Part shown: positions 35,719 through 48,527 of the stretch, one piece after another | How the letters are laid out: each line of letters starts with the position of its first letter | How positions within the stretch are numbered: position 1 is the first letter of the stretch | Assembly: GCA_963732635.1 (NCBI GenBank) | Contig: CAVTAL010000004.1 | Location: forward strand, 9,247-73,246 | Direction: 5' to 3' | Length of the DNA: 64,000 bases | DNA from: JAKFWF01 sp963732635 | Lineage (GTDB): Bacteria > Pseudomonadota > Alphaproteobacteria > Rhizobiales > Hyphomicrobiaceae | Program-made: the position numbers and the translations under genes | The notes under the pieces: generated by a model | Told to the model about the DNA's origin: nothing | Databases searched by the model: none | The model's input: the letters and a program-made list of their open reading frames with translations, nothing else

Positions 35719-36657
35719 ATGACGGCAAAGCACGACGCAGATATCGCCACTTCCGACGCCGACCTGCCGCCACAGGTGAAGGCGCGTATCCTCGCCGAAG
35801 CGCTGCCAAGCCTGATCCGCTACGACGAACAGACGGTGGTCATCAAGTTCGGCGGCCACGCCATGGGCGATCAGGCGCTTGCCGACGCCTTCGCCCAGGA
35901 CATTGTCTACCTCAAGATGTCCGGCATCAACCCGATCGTCGTTCACGGCGGCGGGCCGCAGATCGCGGCGATGCTGAAGAAGCTCGAGATCAAGTCCGAC
36001 TTCGTGCATGGCCTGCGTGTCACCGACAAGCCGACCGTCGAAGTCGTCGAGATGGTGCTGGCCGGCGCCATCAACAAGGAAATCGTATCGGCAATCAACC
36101 GCCAGGGCGGCAAGGCGGTCGGCATCTGCGGCAAGGATGCCAACCTGATGATCGCCAAGCGGATCACCGAGATGCCGGACCCCGAGAGCAACATCATGAA
36201 AGCAGTCGACATCGGTTATGTCGGCGATCCGATCGAGGTCAATCCGCATATTGTTGACGTGATCTCGAAATCCGACCTCATTCCTGTGATCGCGCCGATC
36301 GGCGTCGGCCGCGACGGCCAGACGCTGAACATCAACGCCGACACCTTCGCCAGCGCCCTCGCCGCCCGCATGAAGGCCGCCCGCCTGCTGCTGCTCACCG
36401 ACGTCGAGGGCGTGCTCGACAAGGACAAGAAGCTGATCCAGAAGCTCACCGTCGAGGAAGCGCGCGCACTGATCCGCAACGGCACCATCACCGGCGGCAT
36501 GATTCCCAAAATCGAGGGCTGCATCGAAGTGGTCGAGGCCGGCGTCGAGGCGGTGGTGATCATCAACGGCAAAGTGCCGCATTGCGTGCTGCTCGAACTG
36601 TTCACCGAACATGGCGCGGGCACCATGGTCAGCGGGCCGAAAAAGCCGAAGAAGTAA
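35719..36657 (+). CDS. argB: Acetylglutamate kinase
   Basis: Second step of arginine biosynthesis (N-acetylglutamate to its 5-phosphate), 312 aa. Motifs: VVIKFGGHAMGDQALADAFA, NPIVVHGGGPQIAAMLKKLE, FVHGLRVTDKPTVEVVEMVL, the arginine-sensitive type N-terminal helix, and LTDVEGVLDKDKKLIQKLTV, TGGMIPKIEGCIEVVEAGVE. Intact. Divergent from the Clp-N gene and convergent with murB. The 35482-35718 gap must hold both promoters. Confidence 0.95.
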   Translation: MTAKHDADIATSDADLPPQVKARILAEALPSLIRYDEQTVVIKFGGHAMGDQALADAFAQDIVYLKMSGINPIVVHGGGPQIAAMLKKLEIKSDFVHGLRVTDKPTVEVVEMVLAGAINKEIVSAINRQGGKAVGICGKDANLMIAKRITEMPDPESNIMKAVDIGYVGDPIEVNPHIVDVISKSDLIPVIAPIGVGRDGQTLNINADTFASALAARMKAARLLLLTDVEGVLDKDKKLIQKLTVEEARALIRNGTITGGMIPKIEGCIEVVEAGVEAVVIINGKVPHCVLLELFTEHGAGTMVSGPKKPKK

Positions 36658-36665
36658 GGCGCTCG

Positions 36666-37618
<953 letters not shown>

Positions 37619-37622
<4 letters not shown>

Positions 37623-39029
37623 GAGGCGAGTTCCTTCGGCAATGCGAACGCCAGCGCGGAGGATTTGCCGGCGCCGCAATAGATCACCATGTCGCCAGGC
37701 TCCGCCCACTGCTTGACGAGGCCCGCAACTTCGCGCGGATCAGTGACGGCCACGACCGAAGGGTGCCCGGTGGCGGCAATACCCTTCGCCAGGTTGGCGC
37801 ACGTCACGCCATCGATCGGACTTTCGCCGGCAGTGTACATCGGCAGCACAACGACGTGATCGGCATCGCCGAAACTGCGGCGGAAGTCGTCCCACAGATC
37901 GCGCACGCGGGTGTAGCGATGCGGCTCGAATACCGCGATCACGCGGCCCGTGGTGCAACTGCTTGGCGGCATGCAGGGCAGCTGCGATCTTCGCGGGATT
38001 GTGCGCGTAGTCGTCGATAACCTCGACACCATTCCAGGTTCCCGCCAGTTGGAACCGCCGTTCGACGCCCGCGAACGACGCAAGCGCGCTGGCGATATCG
38101 GCATCCCCAAGACCCACTTCGGAGGCGACCGCGAACGCCGCCAGCGCATTCATCGCGTTGTGCCGCCCGGGAATGGGGACCCGCAACCCATCGAGCCGCC
38201 GTGCGCCACCCCTCACGCGATCAGATAGCGCGCAATCAAAAATCGTCATGCGGCCCTCGATCCGGGCATTGAGCAAGCGCAGATCGGCGTCGACATGCTC
38301 GCCGTATGTCAGCAATCTCCGACTGTCGCCGCGCAGATCGAGCCTGTCGATCATCTGCCGCACCACCTGGTGATCGAGGCAGGTGACGATCGCGCCGTAA
38401 AAGGGAATATTGCGATAGAAGATCTCGAATTCCTTGTGCATCGCCTCGATAGTGCCGAAGTAATCGAGATGTTCCGGATCGATGTTGGTGCAGACGCCGA
38501 TTTGCGTTGGCAACCGCGCGAAGGTGCCGTCGCTCTCGTCGGCCTCCACCACCATCCACGGCGAAGCCCCAAGCCGCGCGTTCGAGCCCCAGTCGACCAG
38601 CACGCCACCGTTGATCACCGTCGGGTCGGTGCCGCAGGCGGTTAGTACGTGTGCAGTGAGCGACGTGGTCGTCGTCTTGCCGTGGGTGCCGGTGATCGAG
38701 ATCGTGGCATTGTCGCGCATGATCTCAGCCAACATTTCGGCCCGACGAATGATGGTGAGACCGCGCGCGCGGGCGGCATCGAGTTCCGGATTGCCGGCTT
38801 TGACTGCACTCGAAATTACGATGTGTCGCGCATCGCCCAGATTTTCCGGCCGATGCCCGACGGCAACCGGGATGCCCTTGGCCTGCAAGCGCGTGACGTT
38901 GGCGCCAGCCGACTGGTCCGACCCCTGAACTTTCACGCCTCGCGCGTGTAGCACTTCGGCGATGGCGCTCATGCCGATGCCGCCGATGCCGACAATGTGG
39001 ATGGGGCCGGTGCCCTTCGGCAGTCTCAT
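37619..39029 (-). CDS. murC: UDP-N-acetylmuramate-L-alanine ligase MurC, one indel near 37955
   Basis: Adds L-Ala to UDP-MurNAc. The N-terminus IHIVGIGGIGMSAIAEVLHA, the ATP loop ISITGTHGKTTTTSLTAHVL and EVIDDYAHNPAKIAAALHAA are in one frame to about 37960. The C-terminal domain continues in another frame (RVIAVFEPHRYTRVRDLWDD to VIYCGAGKSSALAFALPKEL) and ends at 37619. A one-base correction in the CAGTTGCACC region restores the protein. MurC is essential, so the indel is most likely a sequence error. Stop overlaps murB; start overlaps the murG stop. Confidence 0.93.
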
Positions 39030-40138
39030 GCCAGCAACCTCCCGTGCTCGATCAATTCCTGCACCAGATCAGCCAGGCGCTGCACTGCATCCGGCCGCCC
39101 GACCAACTTTGCTGCCTCCGCCGCGGCGACGAGCGTCGGCGGATGACCTGCAAGGCGCGCGATCGTATCGGCGAGCCGCTCCGGCGTCAGATACTTTTGT
39201 TCGACCAGCCACGCGCCACCTGCATCCTGCAGACTTTTCGCATTGCGTAGTTGGTCGTTGTCGAGGGCGTGCGGTAGCGGCACCAGGATCGACGGCCGGC
39301 CGATCACCGCCAGTTCGGCGATGCTCGAGGCTCCGGCCCGGCCGATCACCAGATGGCTTTGCGCCATGCGCTGCGGCAGGTCGACGAAGAACGGAGCGAT
39401 CTCGGCCCGTATGCCGGATGCGGCATAGGCAGCCGTTACCCGCTCCACGTCTTCCGCCCGCGCCTGCTGTGTCACCATCAACCGGGAGCGCAGGTAGGGC
39501 TCCAGCAGCGCCAGCGCCGGCGGTACGCTATCGGAAAAGAAGCGCGCGCCCTGGCTGCCGCCGAACACCAGGATGTTCAAGGCGCCGCCCGCATGCGGAA
39601 ACGCATAAGGCATTGCTGATGCCGCGATCACCGCCGCGCGCACCGGGTTGCCGGTGAACCGGGCCTTCGCCGCCAACTCACCTTCAAGCATGGCGACGTT
39701 CGGAAACGAGGTCGCAATCGCCGTGACCCGTTTCGCCAGCATTCGGTTGGCGCGGCCGAGCACCGCGTTCTGCTCGTGCAGCGCCGTCGGAATGCCGCGC
39801 ATGCGGGCGGCAAGTACCGGCGGGAAACTCGGATAGCCGCCGAAGCCGATGACGCAGGCAGGTCGCGACTTACCCATCAGCTTGAACGCCGGAGCAATGC
39901 CGCGCGTCAGCGCCATGCCGGTCTTGGCAAGCGCGCCCGGTGACCGTCCGGCCAGCGTCGCCGAGGCGATCTGGTGCACCTTGCGGGCGGGAAAACCGCT
40001 GCCATAGCGGTCACCGCGGGTGTCGGTCGCCAATTCCACGGCAAGGCCGCGACGACCCAGTTCCTCGGCTAGCGCTTGCGCCGGGAACAAATGACCGCCG
40101 GTCCCCCCGGCAGCCAGCATAACGAATTGTTCGCTCAC
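39026..40138 (-). CDS. murG: UDP-GlcNAc transferase MurG (lipid II synthesis)
   Basis: Transfers GlcNAc to lipid I on the inner leaflet. 370 aa from GTG 40138 (VSEQFVMLAAGGTGGHLFPA), preceded by AGAGGGGCGTCGATCAG. Other motifs: ACVIGFGGYPSFPPVLAARM, IPTALHEQNAVLGRANRMLA, ILVFGGSQGARFFSDSVPPA and LVIGRAGASSIAELAVIGRP, then ALDNDQLRNAKSLQDAGGAW. The reading frame is open upstream into ftsW with no stop, so the sequence as given predicts an FtsW-MurG fusion; see findings. Confidence 0.93.
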   Translation of the reverse strand: MSEQFVMLAAGGTGGHLFPAQALAEELGRRGLAVELATDTRGDRYGSGFPARKVHQIASATLAGRSPGALAKTGMALTRGIAPAFKLMGKSRPACVIGFGGYPSFPPVLAARMRGIPTALHEQNAVLGRANRMLAKRVTAIATSFPNVAMLEGELAAKARFTGNPVRAAVIAASAMPYAFPHAGGALNILVFGGSQGARFFSDSVPPALALLEPYLRSRLMVTQQARAEDVERVTAAYAASGIRAEIAPFFVDLPQRMAQSHLVIGRAGASSIAELAVIGRPSILVPLPHALDNDQLRNAKSLQDAGGAWLVEQKYLTPERLADTIARLAGHPPTLVAAAEAAKLVGRPDAVQRLADLVQELIEHGRLLA

Positions 40139-41329
40139 CTGATCGACGCCCCTCTGGTTTCCGTCAGGTCTCATATACTCATCCGAAGCTGGGCGAAACG
40201 GGGGCTGCGCATATCTGGCCGCGTCAGCCCGTCTGCGGGTCAGCGCCAGGATCATGCCGAGGCCGAGGCCGACGGCAATTGTCGACGACCCGCCGGCCGA
40301 GACCAGCGGCAGCGTCATGCCCTTCGGCGGGATCAAACCGGCATTTACCGCCATGTTGATCAACGCCTGCAGACCAAACATCAGCGCGAGGCCGGTGACT
40401 GCCAGACGGCGGAAGGCATCCGGCTCGTCCAGGCTGCGGGCGAACACACGCAGCACGATGAAGCCGAACAGCGCGATCAGGCCAAGGCAAGCCAGGATGC
40501 CATACTCCTCGGCAATCACCGCGAAGATGAAATCCGTGTGCGCGTCGGGCAGCACCGTCTTGATCGTGCCTTCGCCTGGACCGCGACCGAAGAAGCCACC
40601 CTCAATGAACGACTGCAACGCCCGATCACTTTGCGAGTGATCGCCAACCGCCGGGTTGAAGAAGCGCTCGAACCGCAGCCGCACGTAAGGCAGCGTCATA
40701 TAGGCGGTGCCGAGCCCGACCACGCCGGCGGCGGCGACAACTGCCGCCAGCGCCAGCGGCTGGCCGGCCATGATCAGCAGCGCACCCCACACCAGTGTCA
40801 CCAGCATGGTCTGGCCGACGTCCGGTTGCTGCACGAGAAGGGCCGCGAACGACAGGTACGCCGCGACGGCGATGCCGAGGCCCGGCATGTCGACACGGGC
40901 GCGGGCCTGCGCCAATCCCCAGGCGGCGAGGACGACGAACGCCGGCTTGGCGAACTCAGACGGCTGCAGCGAGAAGCCGGCAAACCGCACCCATCGCTTG
41001 GCGCCGTTGACTTCGTCGCCCGACAGCAACACCGCGCCCATCGCCGCCAGTGCCACCAGGAATAGCACCAGCGCAAGGCGCCTGATCGCGCGCATCTCCA
41101 ACGTCGACACCACCAGCATCACGACGAGACCAAGCCCCAGGAACACCGCCTGCCGTTCGACGAAATAGAACGCGTGAAAGCCCTTCTTCACCGCGATCGC
41201 CGGGCTCGCCGCCAGCGACAGCAGGAAGCCAATGCCGGCAAGCACCAGGATCGCCGCCAGCAACCCGCGATCGACCGTGAACCACCAGGTGGCGAGCAGG
41301 CTGCGGTCGTTGCGCGACAGCCGGATCAT
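40139..41329 (-). CDS. ftsW: Lipid II polymerase / cell division protein FtsW (no stop before murG)
   Basis: SEDS-family peptidoglycan polymerase of the divisome. Starts at ATG 41329 (MIRLSRNDRSLLATWWFTVD), which overlaps the murD stop in ATGA. About ten membrane helices; signatures GFSLQPSEFAKPAFVVLAAW (conserved PSE/SK loop), SQSDRALQSFIEGGFFGRGP, DFIFAVIAEEYGILACLGLI and NAGLIPPKGMTLPLVSAGGS. After LALTRRRADAARYAQPPFRP the frame continues into murG. A tail of this length would usually have stopped; an out-of-frame ATATGA near 40170 could be the true end if one base is wrong. Confidence 0.92.
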
Positions 41330-42786
41330 GTGGCCCGCCCCTTCGGCCGATGGCCCGGCAGCTTGCGCCACCAGATCGCGGAACACGTCGCCGCGATGTT
41401 CGAACGAGCGGAACTGGTCATAGGAGGCGCAGGCCGGCGACAGCAGCACGATCGGCAGCGCGTCGGGGTTCGTCGGCCGCGTGAACCGCCGCGTCGCGCG
41501 CCGCGTGCGCCACCGCAACATCGAGCGTGCACGCTGCGCTCATAGGCGACGTGGCCTTCGAGGGTGGCTGCAAACAGGTCGCTGGCGGCGCCGATCAGGT
41601 AGGCCTTGGCGATGCCAGGGAAGTAGGCCTTCAGATCCTCGATGCCGCCATCCTTGGCCTTGCCGCCGAGAATCCAGAAAATGTCACGGCCAAACGCAGC
41701 CAGGGCCTTGTCGGTACTGTCGGCGTTGGTCGCCTTGCTGTCGTTGATGAAGCGCACGCGGCCGACCGATCCGACATCCTCCATGCGATGCACGAGGCCC
41801 GGAAACGTCGCCAGCCCGGCCGCAAGTTCCGCCGGCCGCCAGACTTCGATCTTGGAGCCCAGCGCCTCAAGCCGATCATGCAGGGCGCGGATCGCGGTCA
41901 GCGCGGCGAGCGCGTTCTGCACGTTGTGGCGACCGCGCAAGGCCGGCGCCGCCGCCAGATCGGCAATCTCGCTGCGGGCCGTATAGCCGCTGCTGGTCTC
42001 ATGCATGATGAGTTTGGTGCCGGCGGCATGGAAGCGCGGGTCGATCGGCGCGTCTTCGCCCGTGGTGAACGGATAGAGCCGGCCGTGACCGGCCAAGTGC
42101 TGGGCGACGTCGCGGGTGATGGCGTCGTCGAGGCCGATCACCATCGCCTCCGCGCCCTCGACCAGCCGCTCCTTCACCGCCGCGTAGTGCTCAAGCGTGC
42201 CGTGCCGGTCGATGTGATCCGGCGTGACGTTGAGCAGCACACCGACGGTCGGCCGCAGCGTCGGCGTCAGGTCGATCTGGAACGACGACATCTCGATGAC
42301 GTGGAAGCGGTCCGGCGCCGGTGGCTCCAGCGCCAGTACCGCCGTGCCGATGTTGCCGCCCATCTGCACGTCGAGACCAAGCGCGCGAAGCAGGTGCGTG
42401 ATCAGCGCCGTCGTCGTCGACTTGCCGTTGGTGCCGGTGATGGCGATGAACGGCGTATTCGGCGGCCGCTCACGGGCGAAGATCTCGATATCGCCGATGA
42501 TCTCGATTTCGGCCGCTTGCGCCTTGACCACCGTCCAATGCGGCGTCGGATGGGTCAGCGGCACGCCGGGCGCCAGGATCAGTGCATCGAACGCGGCGAA
42601 ATCGATGCCATTGAGATCAACCACCGGTAGCCCGGCATCTTTGGCTGCGTCACGCGATTTCGCGCTGTCATCCCAGGCGGCGACGCGCGCGCCGCCCGCC
42701 AGCAGCGCCTTGACCGTCGGCGTGCCGGAGATCCCGAGCCCGAAAACCGCGACATGGCGGCCGGCGAATGACAAAGCGCAAATCAT
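41326..42786 (-). CDS. murD: UDP-N-acetylmuramoylalanine-D-glutamate ligase MurD, several indels in the C-terminus
   Basis: Adds D-Glu to UDP-MurNAc-L-Ala. One frame carries VAVFGLGISGTPTVKALLAG, ITGTNGKSTTTALITHLLRA, VGVLLNVTPDHIDRHGTLEH and INDSKATNADSTDKALAAFG down to about 41530. The C-terminus then moves through other frames: TLDVAVAHAARDAAVHAADE, then IVLLSPACASYDQFRSFEHR, then back to LPGHRPKGRAT with a TGA at 41326 that overlaps the ftsW start. So about three single-base indels near 41530, 41475 and 41365. Essential gene, hence probably sequence errors. Confidence 0.92.
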   Translation of the reverse strand: MICALSFAGRHVAVFGLGISGTPTVKALLAGGARVAAWDDSAKSRDAAKDAGLPVVDLNGIDFAAFDALILAPGVPLTHPTPHWTVVKAQAAEIEIIGDIEIFARERPPNTPFIAITGTNGKSTTTALITHLLRALGLDVQMGGNIGTAVLALEPPAPDRFHVIEMSSFQIDLTPTLRPTVGVLLNVTPDHIDRHGTLEHYAAVKERLVEGAEAMVIGLDDAITRDVAQHLAGHGRLYPFTTGEDAPIDPRFHAAGTKLIMHETSSGYTARSEIADLAAAPALRGRHNVQNALAALTAIRALHDRLEALGSKIEVWRPAELAAGLATFPGLVHRMEDVGSVGRVRFINDSKATNADSTDKALAAFGRDIFWILGGKAKDGGIEDLKAYFPGIAKAYLIGAASDLFAATLEGHVAYERSVHARCCGGARGARRGGSRGRRTPTRCRSCCCRRPAPPMTSSARSNIAATCSAIWWRKLPGHRPKGRAT

Positions 42787-43074
42787 GAACGCAAGGATAC
42801 CTCAAAGCGCGACGCCGTGGATAACTCTGGCGTGCAAGCCAGAGCCGCTGGACTACTCAATGCTGGCACGAAGGCAAACACACGGCGGTGTGTCATGTGT
42901 GGACGGCAACCGATTGGCAATCAGAGTGATGGCATACGGCGGATCAAGAACGATCTCGACCCTGGCACCGTGGGGGCGGATCTTGGGGCGCGACGCGCGC
43001 CATGACGAAAAGAATCTGCATTGTGCTATCGTATGCGCCCAACGCTCCGTTTCACGAGGTTTGACGCCGCCCCC

Positions 43075-44388
43075 ATGTCTCTCGAAATTGCACTGTTCGT
43101 CTTGGCGATCATTATCCTGCTGCTGCTGTCCGGCTTCTTCAACATGAGCGAAACCGCGCTGACGGCCGCGTCACGCGCGCGCATGCATTCGCTCGAAGGC
43201 GAGAGCAACAAGCGCGCGGCGCTGGTCAACCGGCTGCTGTCGGCGCCGGAAAAACTGATCGGCGCGGTGCTGCTCGGCAATACCCTGGTCGACGTGCTGG
43301 CGGCATCGCTGGCAACGAGCCTCGGCCTGTCGCTGTTCGGCCCGGCCGGTGTCGCCTATGCCACCGGCGTCGTGACGATCCTGATCGTGATTTTCTCCGC
43401 TGTGCTGCCCAAGACCTTCGCCATGGCCTCCCCCGACCGCACCGCGCTGTGGGTCGCGCCCTACATGCGAGCGACGATCCTGCTGCTGGCGCCAGCGACG
43501 GCTGCGATCCAGTTCATCGTTCGCCAGCTACTGAAACTCACCCCCAGCAAGGCCGACGACGCCTCCAACATCCTCGCCGCCCGCGAGGAACTGCGCGGCA
43601 CCATCGAGTTGTCGCAGAAGGAGGGCACCGTCGCCCGCGGCGACGCCAACATGCTCGGCGGCGTGCTCGACCTGCGCGAGTTGCAGGTGCTCGACATCAT
43701 GGTTCACCGCACCAAGATGGAGACCGTCAACGCCGACGATGCGCCGGCCAAGATCATCGACGACGTGCTCAAGAGCCAGTATTCGCGCGTGCCGCTGTGG
43801 AAGGACGAGCCGGAGAACATCGTCGGCATCCTGCATACCAAGGACCTGCTGGCAGCGGTCGCCAAGGCCGGCTGGGACATCACCAAGGTCGATGTCATGA
43901 GTTTCGCGCATGCGCCCTGGTTCGTGCCGGACACCACCGGCGTCAAGGACCAGTTGAACCAGTTCCTCAAACGCAAGGCACAGTTGGCCCTGGTCGTCGA
44001 CGAGTACGGCGAGGTGCAGGGCCTGATCACGCTGGAAGACATTCTGGAGGAGATCGTCGGCCAGATTGCCGACGAGCACGACATCGGCGATACCGCGATC
44101 CGGCCGCAGGCCGACGGCGCCGTCAACGTCGACGGCACGGTGGCGATCCGCGACCTCAACCGGCAGATGGCCTGGGAACTGCCCGACGACGAAGCGACCA
44201 CCATCGCCGGCCTCGTCATCCACGAGGCCCAGACCATCCCCGAGCCCGGCCAGGCCTTCACCTTTCACGGCTATCGGTTCGAGATCCTGCGCAAGAGCCG
44301 CAACAAGATCACCGCCATCCGGGTCAAGCCGACCGAAGCCGCGAAGAACAAGTCGACCCAGGAGCAGGACCCGATGCAGGCCGGCTAG
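43075..44388 (+). CDS. CNNM/CorC-HlyC family transporter-associated protein
   Basis: About 437 aa from ATG 43075. N-terminal DUF21/CNNM membrane domain (IALFVLAIIILLLLSGFFNM, SETALTAASRARMHSLEGES; TKTF-like VLPKTFAMASPDR). A CBS pair follows (LDIMVHRTKMETVNADDAPA; VGILHTKDLLAAVAKAGWDI), with LALVVDEYGEVQGLITLEDI and EEIVGQIADEHD between the CBS and the CorC_HlyC domain. Members are linked to Mg/Co export or magnesium homeostasis. Divergent from murD. Intact. Confidence 0.92.
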   Translation: MSLEIALFVLAIIILLLLSGFFNMSETALTAASRARMHSLEGESNKRAALVNRLLSAPEKLIGAVLLGNTLVDVLAASLATSLGLSLFGPAGVAYATGVVTILIVIFSAVLPKTFAMASPDRTALWVAPYMRATILLLAPATAAIQFIVRQLLKLTPSKADDASNILAAREELRGTIELSQKEGTVARGDANMLGGVLDLRELQVLDIMVHRTKMETVNADDAPAKIIDDVLKSQYSRVPLWKDEPENIVGILHTKDLLAAVAKAGWDITKVDVMSFAHAPWFVPDTTGVKDQLNQFLKRKAQLALVVDEYGEVQGLITLEDILEEIVGQIADEHDIGDTAIRPQADGAVNVDGTVAIRDLNRQMAWELPDDEATTIAGLVIHEAQTIPEPGQAFTFHGYRFEILRKSRNKITAIRVKPTEAAKNKSTQEQDPMQAG

Positions 44389-44581
44389 CCCGCCATCGCC
44401 TCAACAAAACACACGCCGGAACAATGCGTTAACTACGACTTTCGAAGCTTCGTTCACCACCCGCCGCGAAGTCATATTTCGTTCGAAGCGTACATCCGGC
44501 TTGAACCTTATCGCTCGTACAAGCGTTTACGGTTGAAAGCACTCGGGTTTGGGTGCATGTTTGTTCAGGGTAGGTAGCGTT

Positions 44582-45072
44582 ATGACAGCGGCGGTCATAG
44601 AGTTGTCGGCTTATGTGGCGCAGCGTGGCGGCGGCAGGTCGCGTGCGGCGACGGCTGACACTGTTTCCACCAAGACCGCCCAAGACAGCCCAAGCGACAT
44701 CCCGCAACAAAGCCCAAGCGAACAGAACGACGCGCCTGAAGATTCGATTTCTGTTTCTGGCAGGGCGCGACCGGTGAACGCTACGTGCATAACGTCTATG
44801 GGCTGATCGACTGCCCGCAGATGCCGGCCGCGAATTATATCCTGTTCGGCCACGCCGAGGACGGTTCGCGTCGGGTTCTGCACGTGGGGCTGGTTTCACA
44901 CGAAGCGCCGTCCCTCAATCTCGCGGAAATCAGGCATCGCGGCGCCACGCTCGGTGCCCGCGAAGTCCACGTGCACATGCTGGGCACGACCGATGGCCGC
45001 CGCGCGGCAATCGAGATGGACTTGCGTGCTGGCCTCGGCGTCGATTGCGAAACCGGCGTCCTGTCGGCGTGA
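44582..45072 (+). CDS. Conserved hypothetical protein, one indel near 44740
   Basis: A roughly 160-aa protein. The N-terminus MTAAVIELSAYVAQRGGGRS is in the frame from 44582; near 44735-44745 it shifts to the frame that encodes FDFCFWQGATGERYVHNVYG, LIDCPQMPAANYILFGHAED, VLHVGLVSHEAPSLNLAEIR and VHVHMLGTTDGRRAAIEMDL. The pattern matches a conserved alphaproteobacterial family that I recall only as hypothetical. No membrane segment or signal peptide. Convergent with recQ. Function unknown. Confidence 0.7.
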
Positions 45073-45076
45073 CCCG

Positions 45077-47257
<2,181 letters not shown>

Positions 47258-47471
47258 GATGATGGCAAACCCTCCCGGTGGTCAATGCGAGGGCAATCTA
47301 GTTCGATTCGGCGGGGTATTGCCGGGTGTGATGGTCGAACAGTCGCGTCTGACCGTGACAATTGAGACCGAAAGCCGCTGTTCGGCACGTTTCTGCCCGT
47401 TTTACATGGGCATCTCGTGGTTTAATCTCATCCACAACATTCCGGATTTGGATCAGGGGTCGGTGGCGAAC

Positions 47472-48524
47472 ATGGCGCGCAAGCGAAGAGATGACACTCC
47501 CACATCGAGGCTCGGTCGCGTGCTGACGACGCCGCGGGTATTTCTGGCCCGCATGGTGGTGACGCTGTTGCTGGTCGGCTTCCTCGCCTCGATCCTGGCG
47601 CCGCAACTGATGAGCGCGTTCAAGACCAATCCGTTTCTCAACGGCGTGATCATCGCGGTGTTCGTGATCGGTCGTTCTATGCCTTCTGGCAGGTGATGCG
47701 GCTCTATCCGCGAGATCCGCTGGGTGAACGCGTTCCGCATCGCCGATCCGGGCCTGGTCGCCGAACGCCAGCCGGTGCTGCTGGCGCCGATGTCGACGAT
47801 GCTGCGCGAGCGCACCGGCACGCTGTCGCTTTCGACCTCGTCGATGCGCTCGATCATGGATTCGATCGGCTCCCGGCTGGACGAGGCGCGCGATACCGGC
47901 AAATACGTCGTCGGCCTGCTGGTGTTCCTCGGCCTGCTCGGTACCTTCTGGGGCCTGCTTGAGACCATGCAGGCGGTCGGCCAGACCATCGCCTCGCTGG
48001 ACACCAAGGCCGGTGACAGCGCCACCGCCTTCGGCGAATTGAAGGAAGGCCTCGCCGCACCGTTGCGCGGCATGGGCACGGCGTTCTCGTCCTCGCTGCT
48101 CGGCCTTTCGGGCTCGCTGGTGCTGGGATTCCTCGAGCTGCAGGCGTCGCAGTCGCACAACCGGTTCTACAACGAGCTCGAGGAATGGTTGTCCGGCATC
48201 ACCGAGCTGTCACCTGGCTCGTCCGGCGGTTCGGATCAGCAACTGGGCCGGCAGATCTATGCCGCCGTATTCGAGTTGCAGCGTGCCGTCAGCGAACTGT
48301 CCGAGCGGCTTGGCTCGATCGCGCCCTCGGTGTCCGGCCCCGGCGGCGATCCCTCGGTCAAGGAACTGGCAAGCGGCGTCAATCAACTCGTCAGCCAGAT
48401 GCGCAAGGAGCAGGCGATCGTGCGGCAATGGGTCGACGAGCAGGCGGCGCAACAGACCGATGTCGCCAAAATGCTGAAGGATCTCGCGGCCAGCGTGCCG
48501 GCCAAGCCCGGTCGGGGGAGCTGA
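47472..48524 (+). CDS. MotA/ExbB/ZorA-like proton-channel protein, two compensating indels near 47668 and 47711
   Basis: About 350 aa. Membrane helices: RMVVTLLLVGFLASILAPQL, NGVIIAVFVIG, then YVVGLLVFLGLLGTFWGLLE and FSSSLLGLSGSLVLGFLELQ, the MotA/TolQ channel signature. Between 47668 and 47711 the natural frame (SFYAFWQVMRLYP) is shifted by one base and then restored (EIRWVNAFRIADPGLVAERQ), implying a lost and a gained base. A C-terminal soluble tail of about 110 residues is helical and partly coiled (LQRAVSELSERLGS; QMRKEQAIVRQWVDEQAAQQ). Paired with the OmpA-like gene 3 bp downstream. Confidence 0.8.
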
Positions 48525-48527
48525 CCG

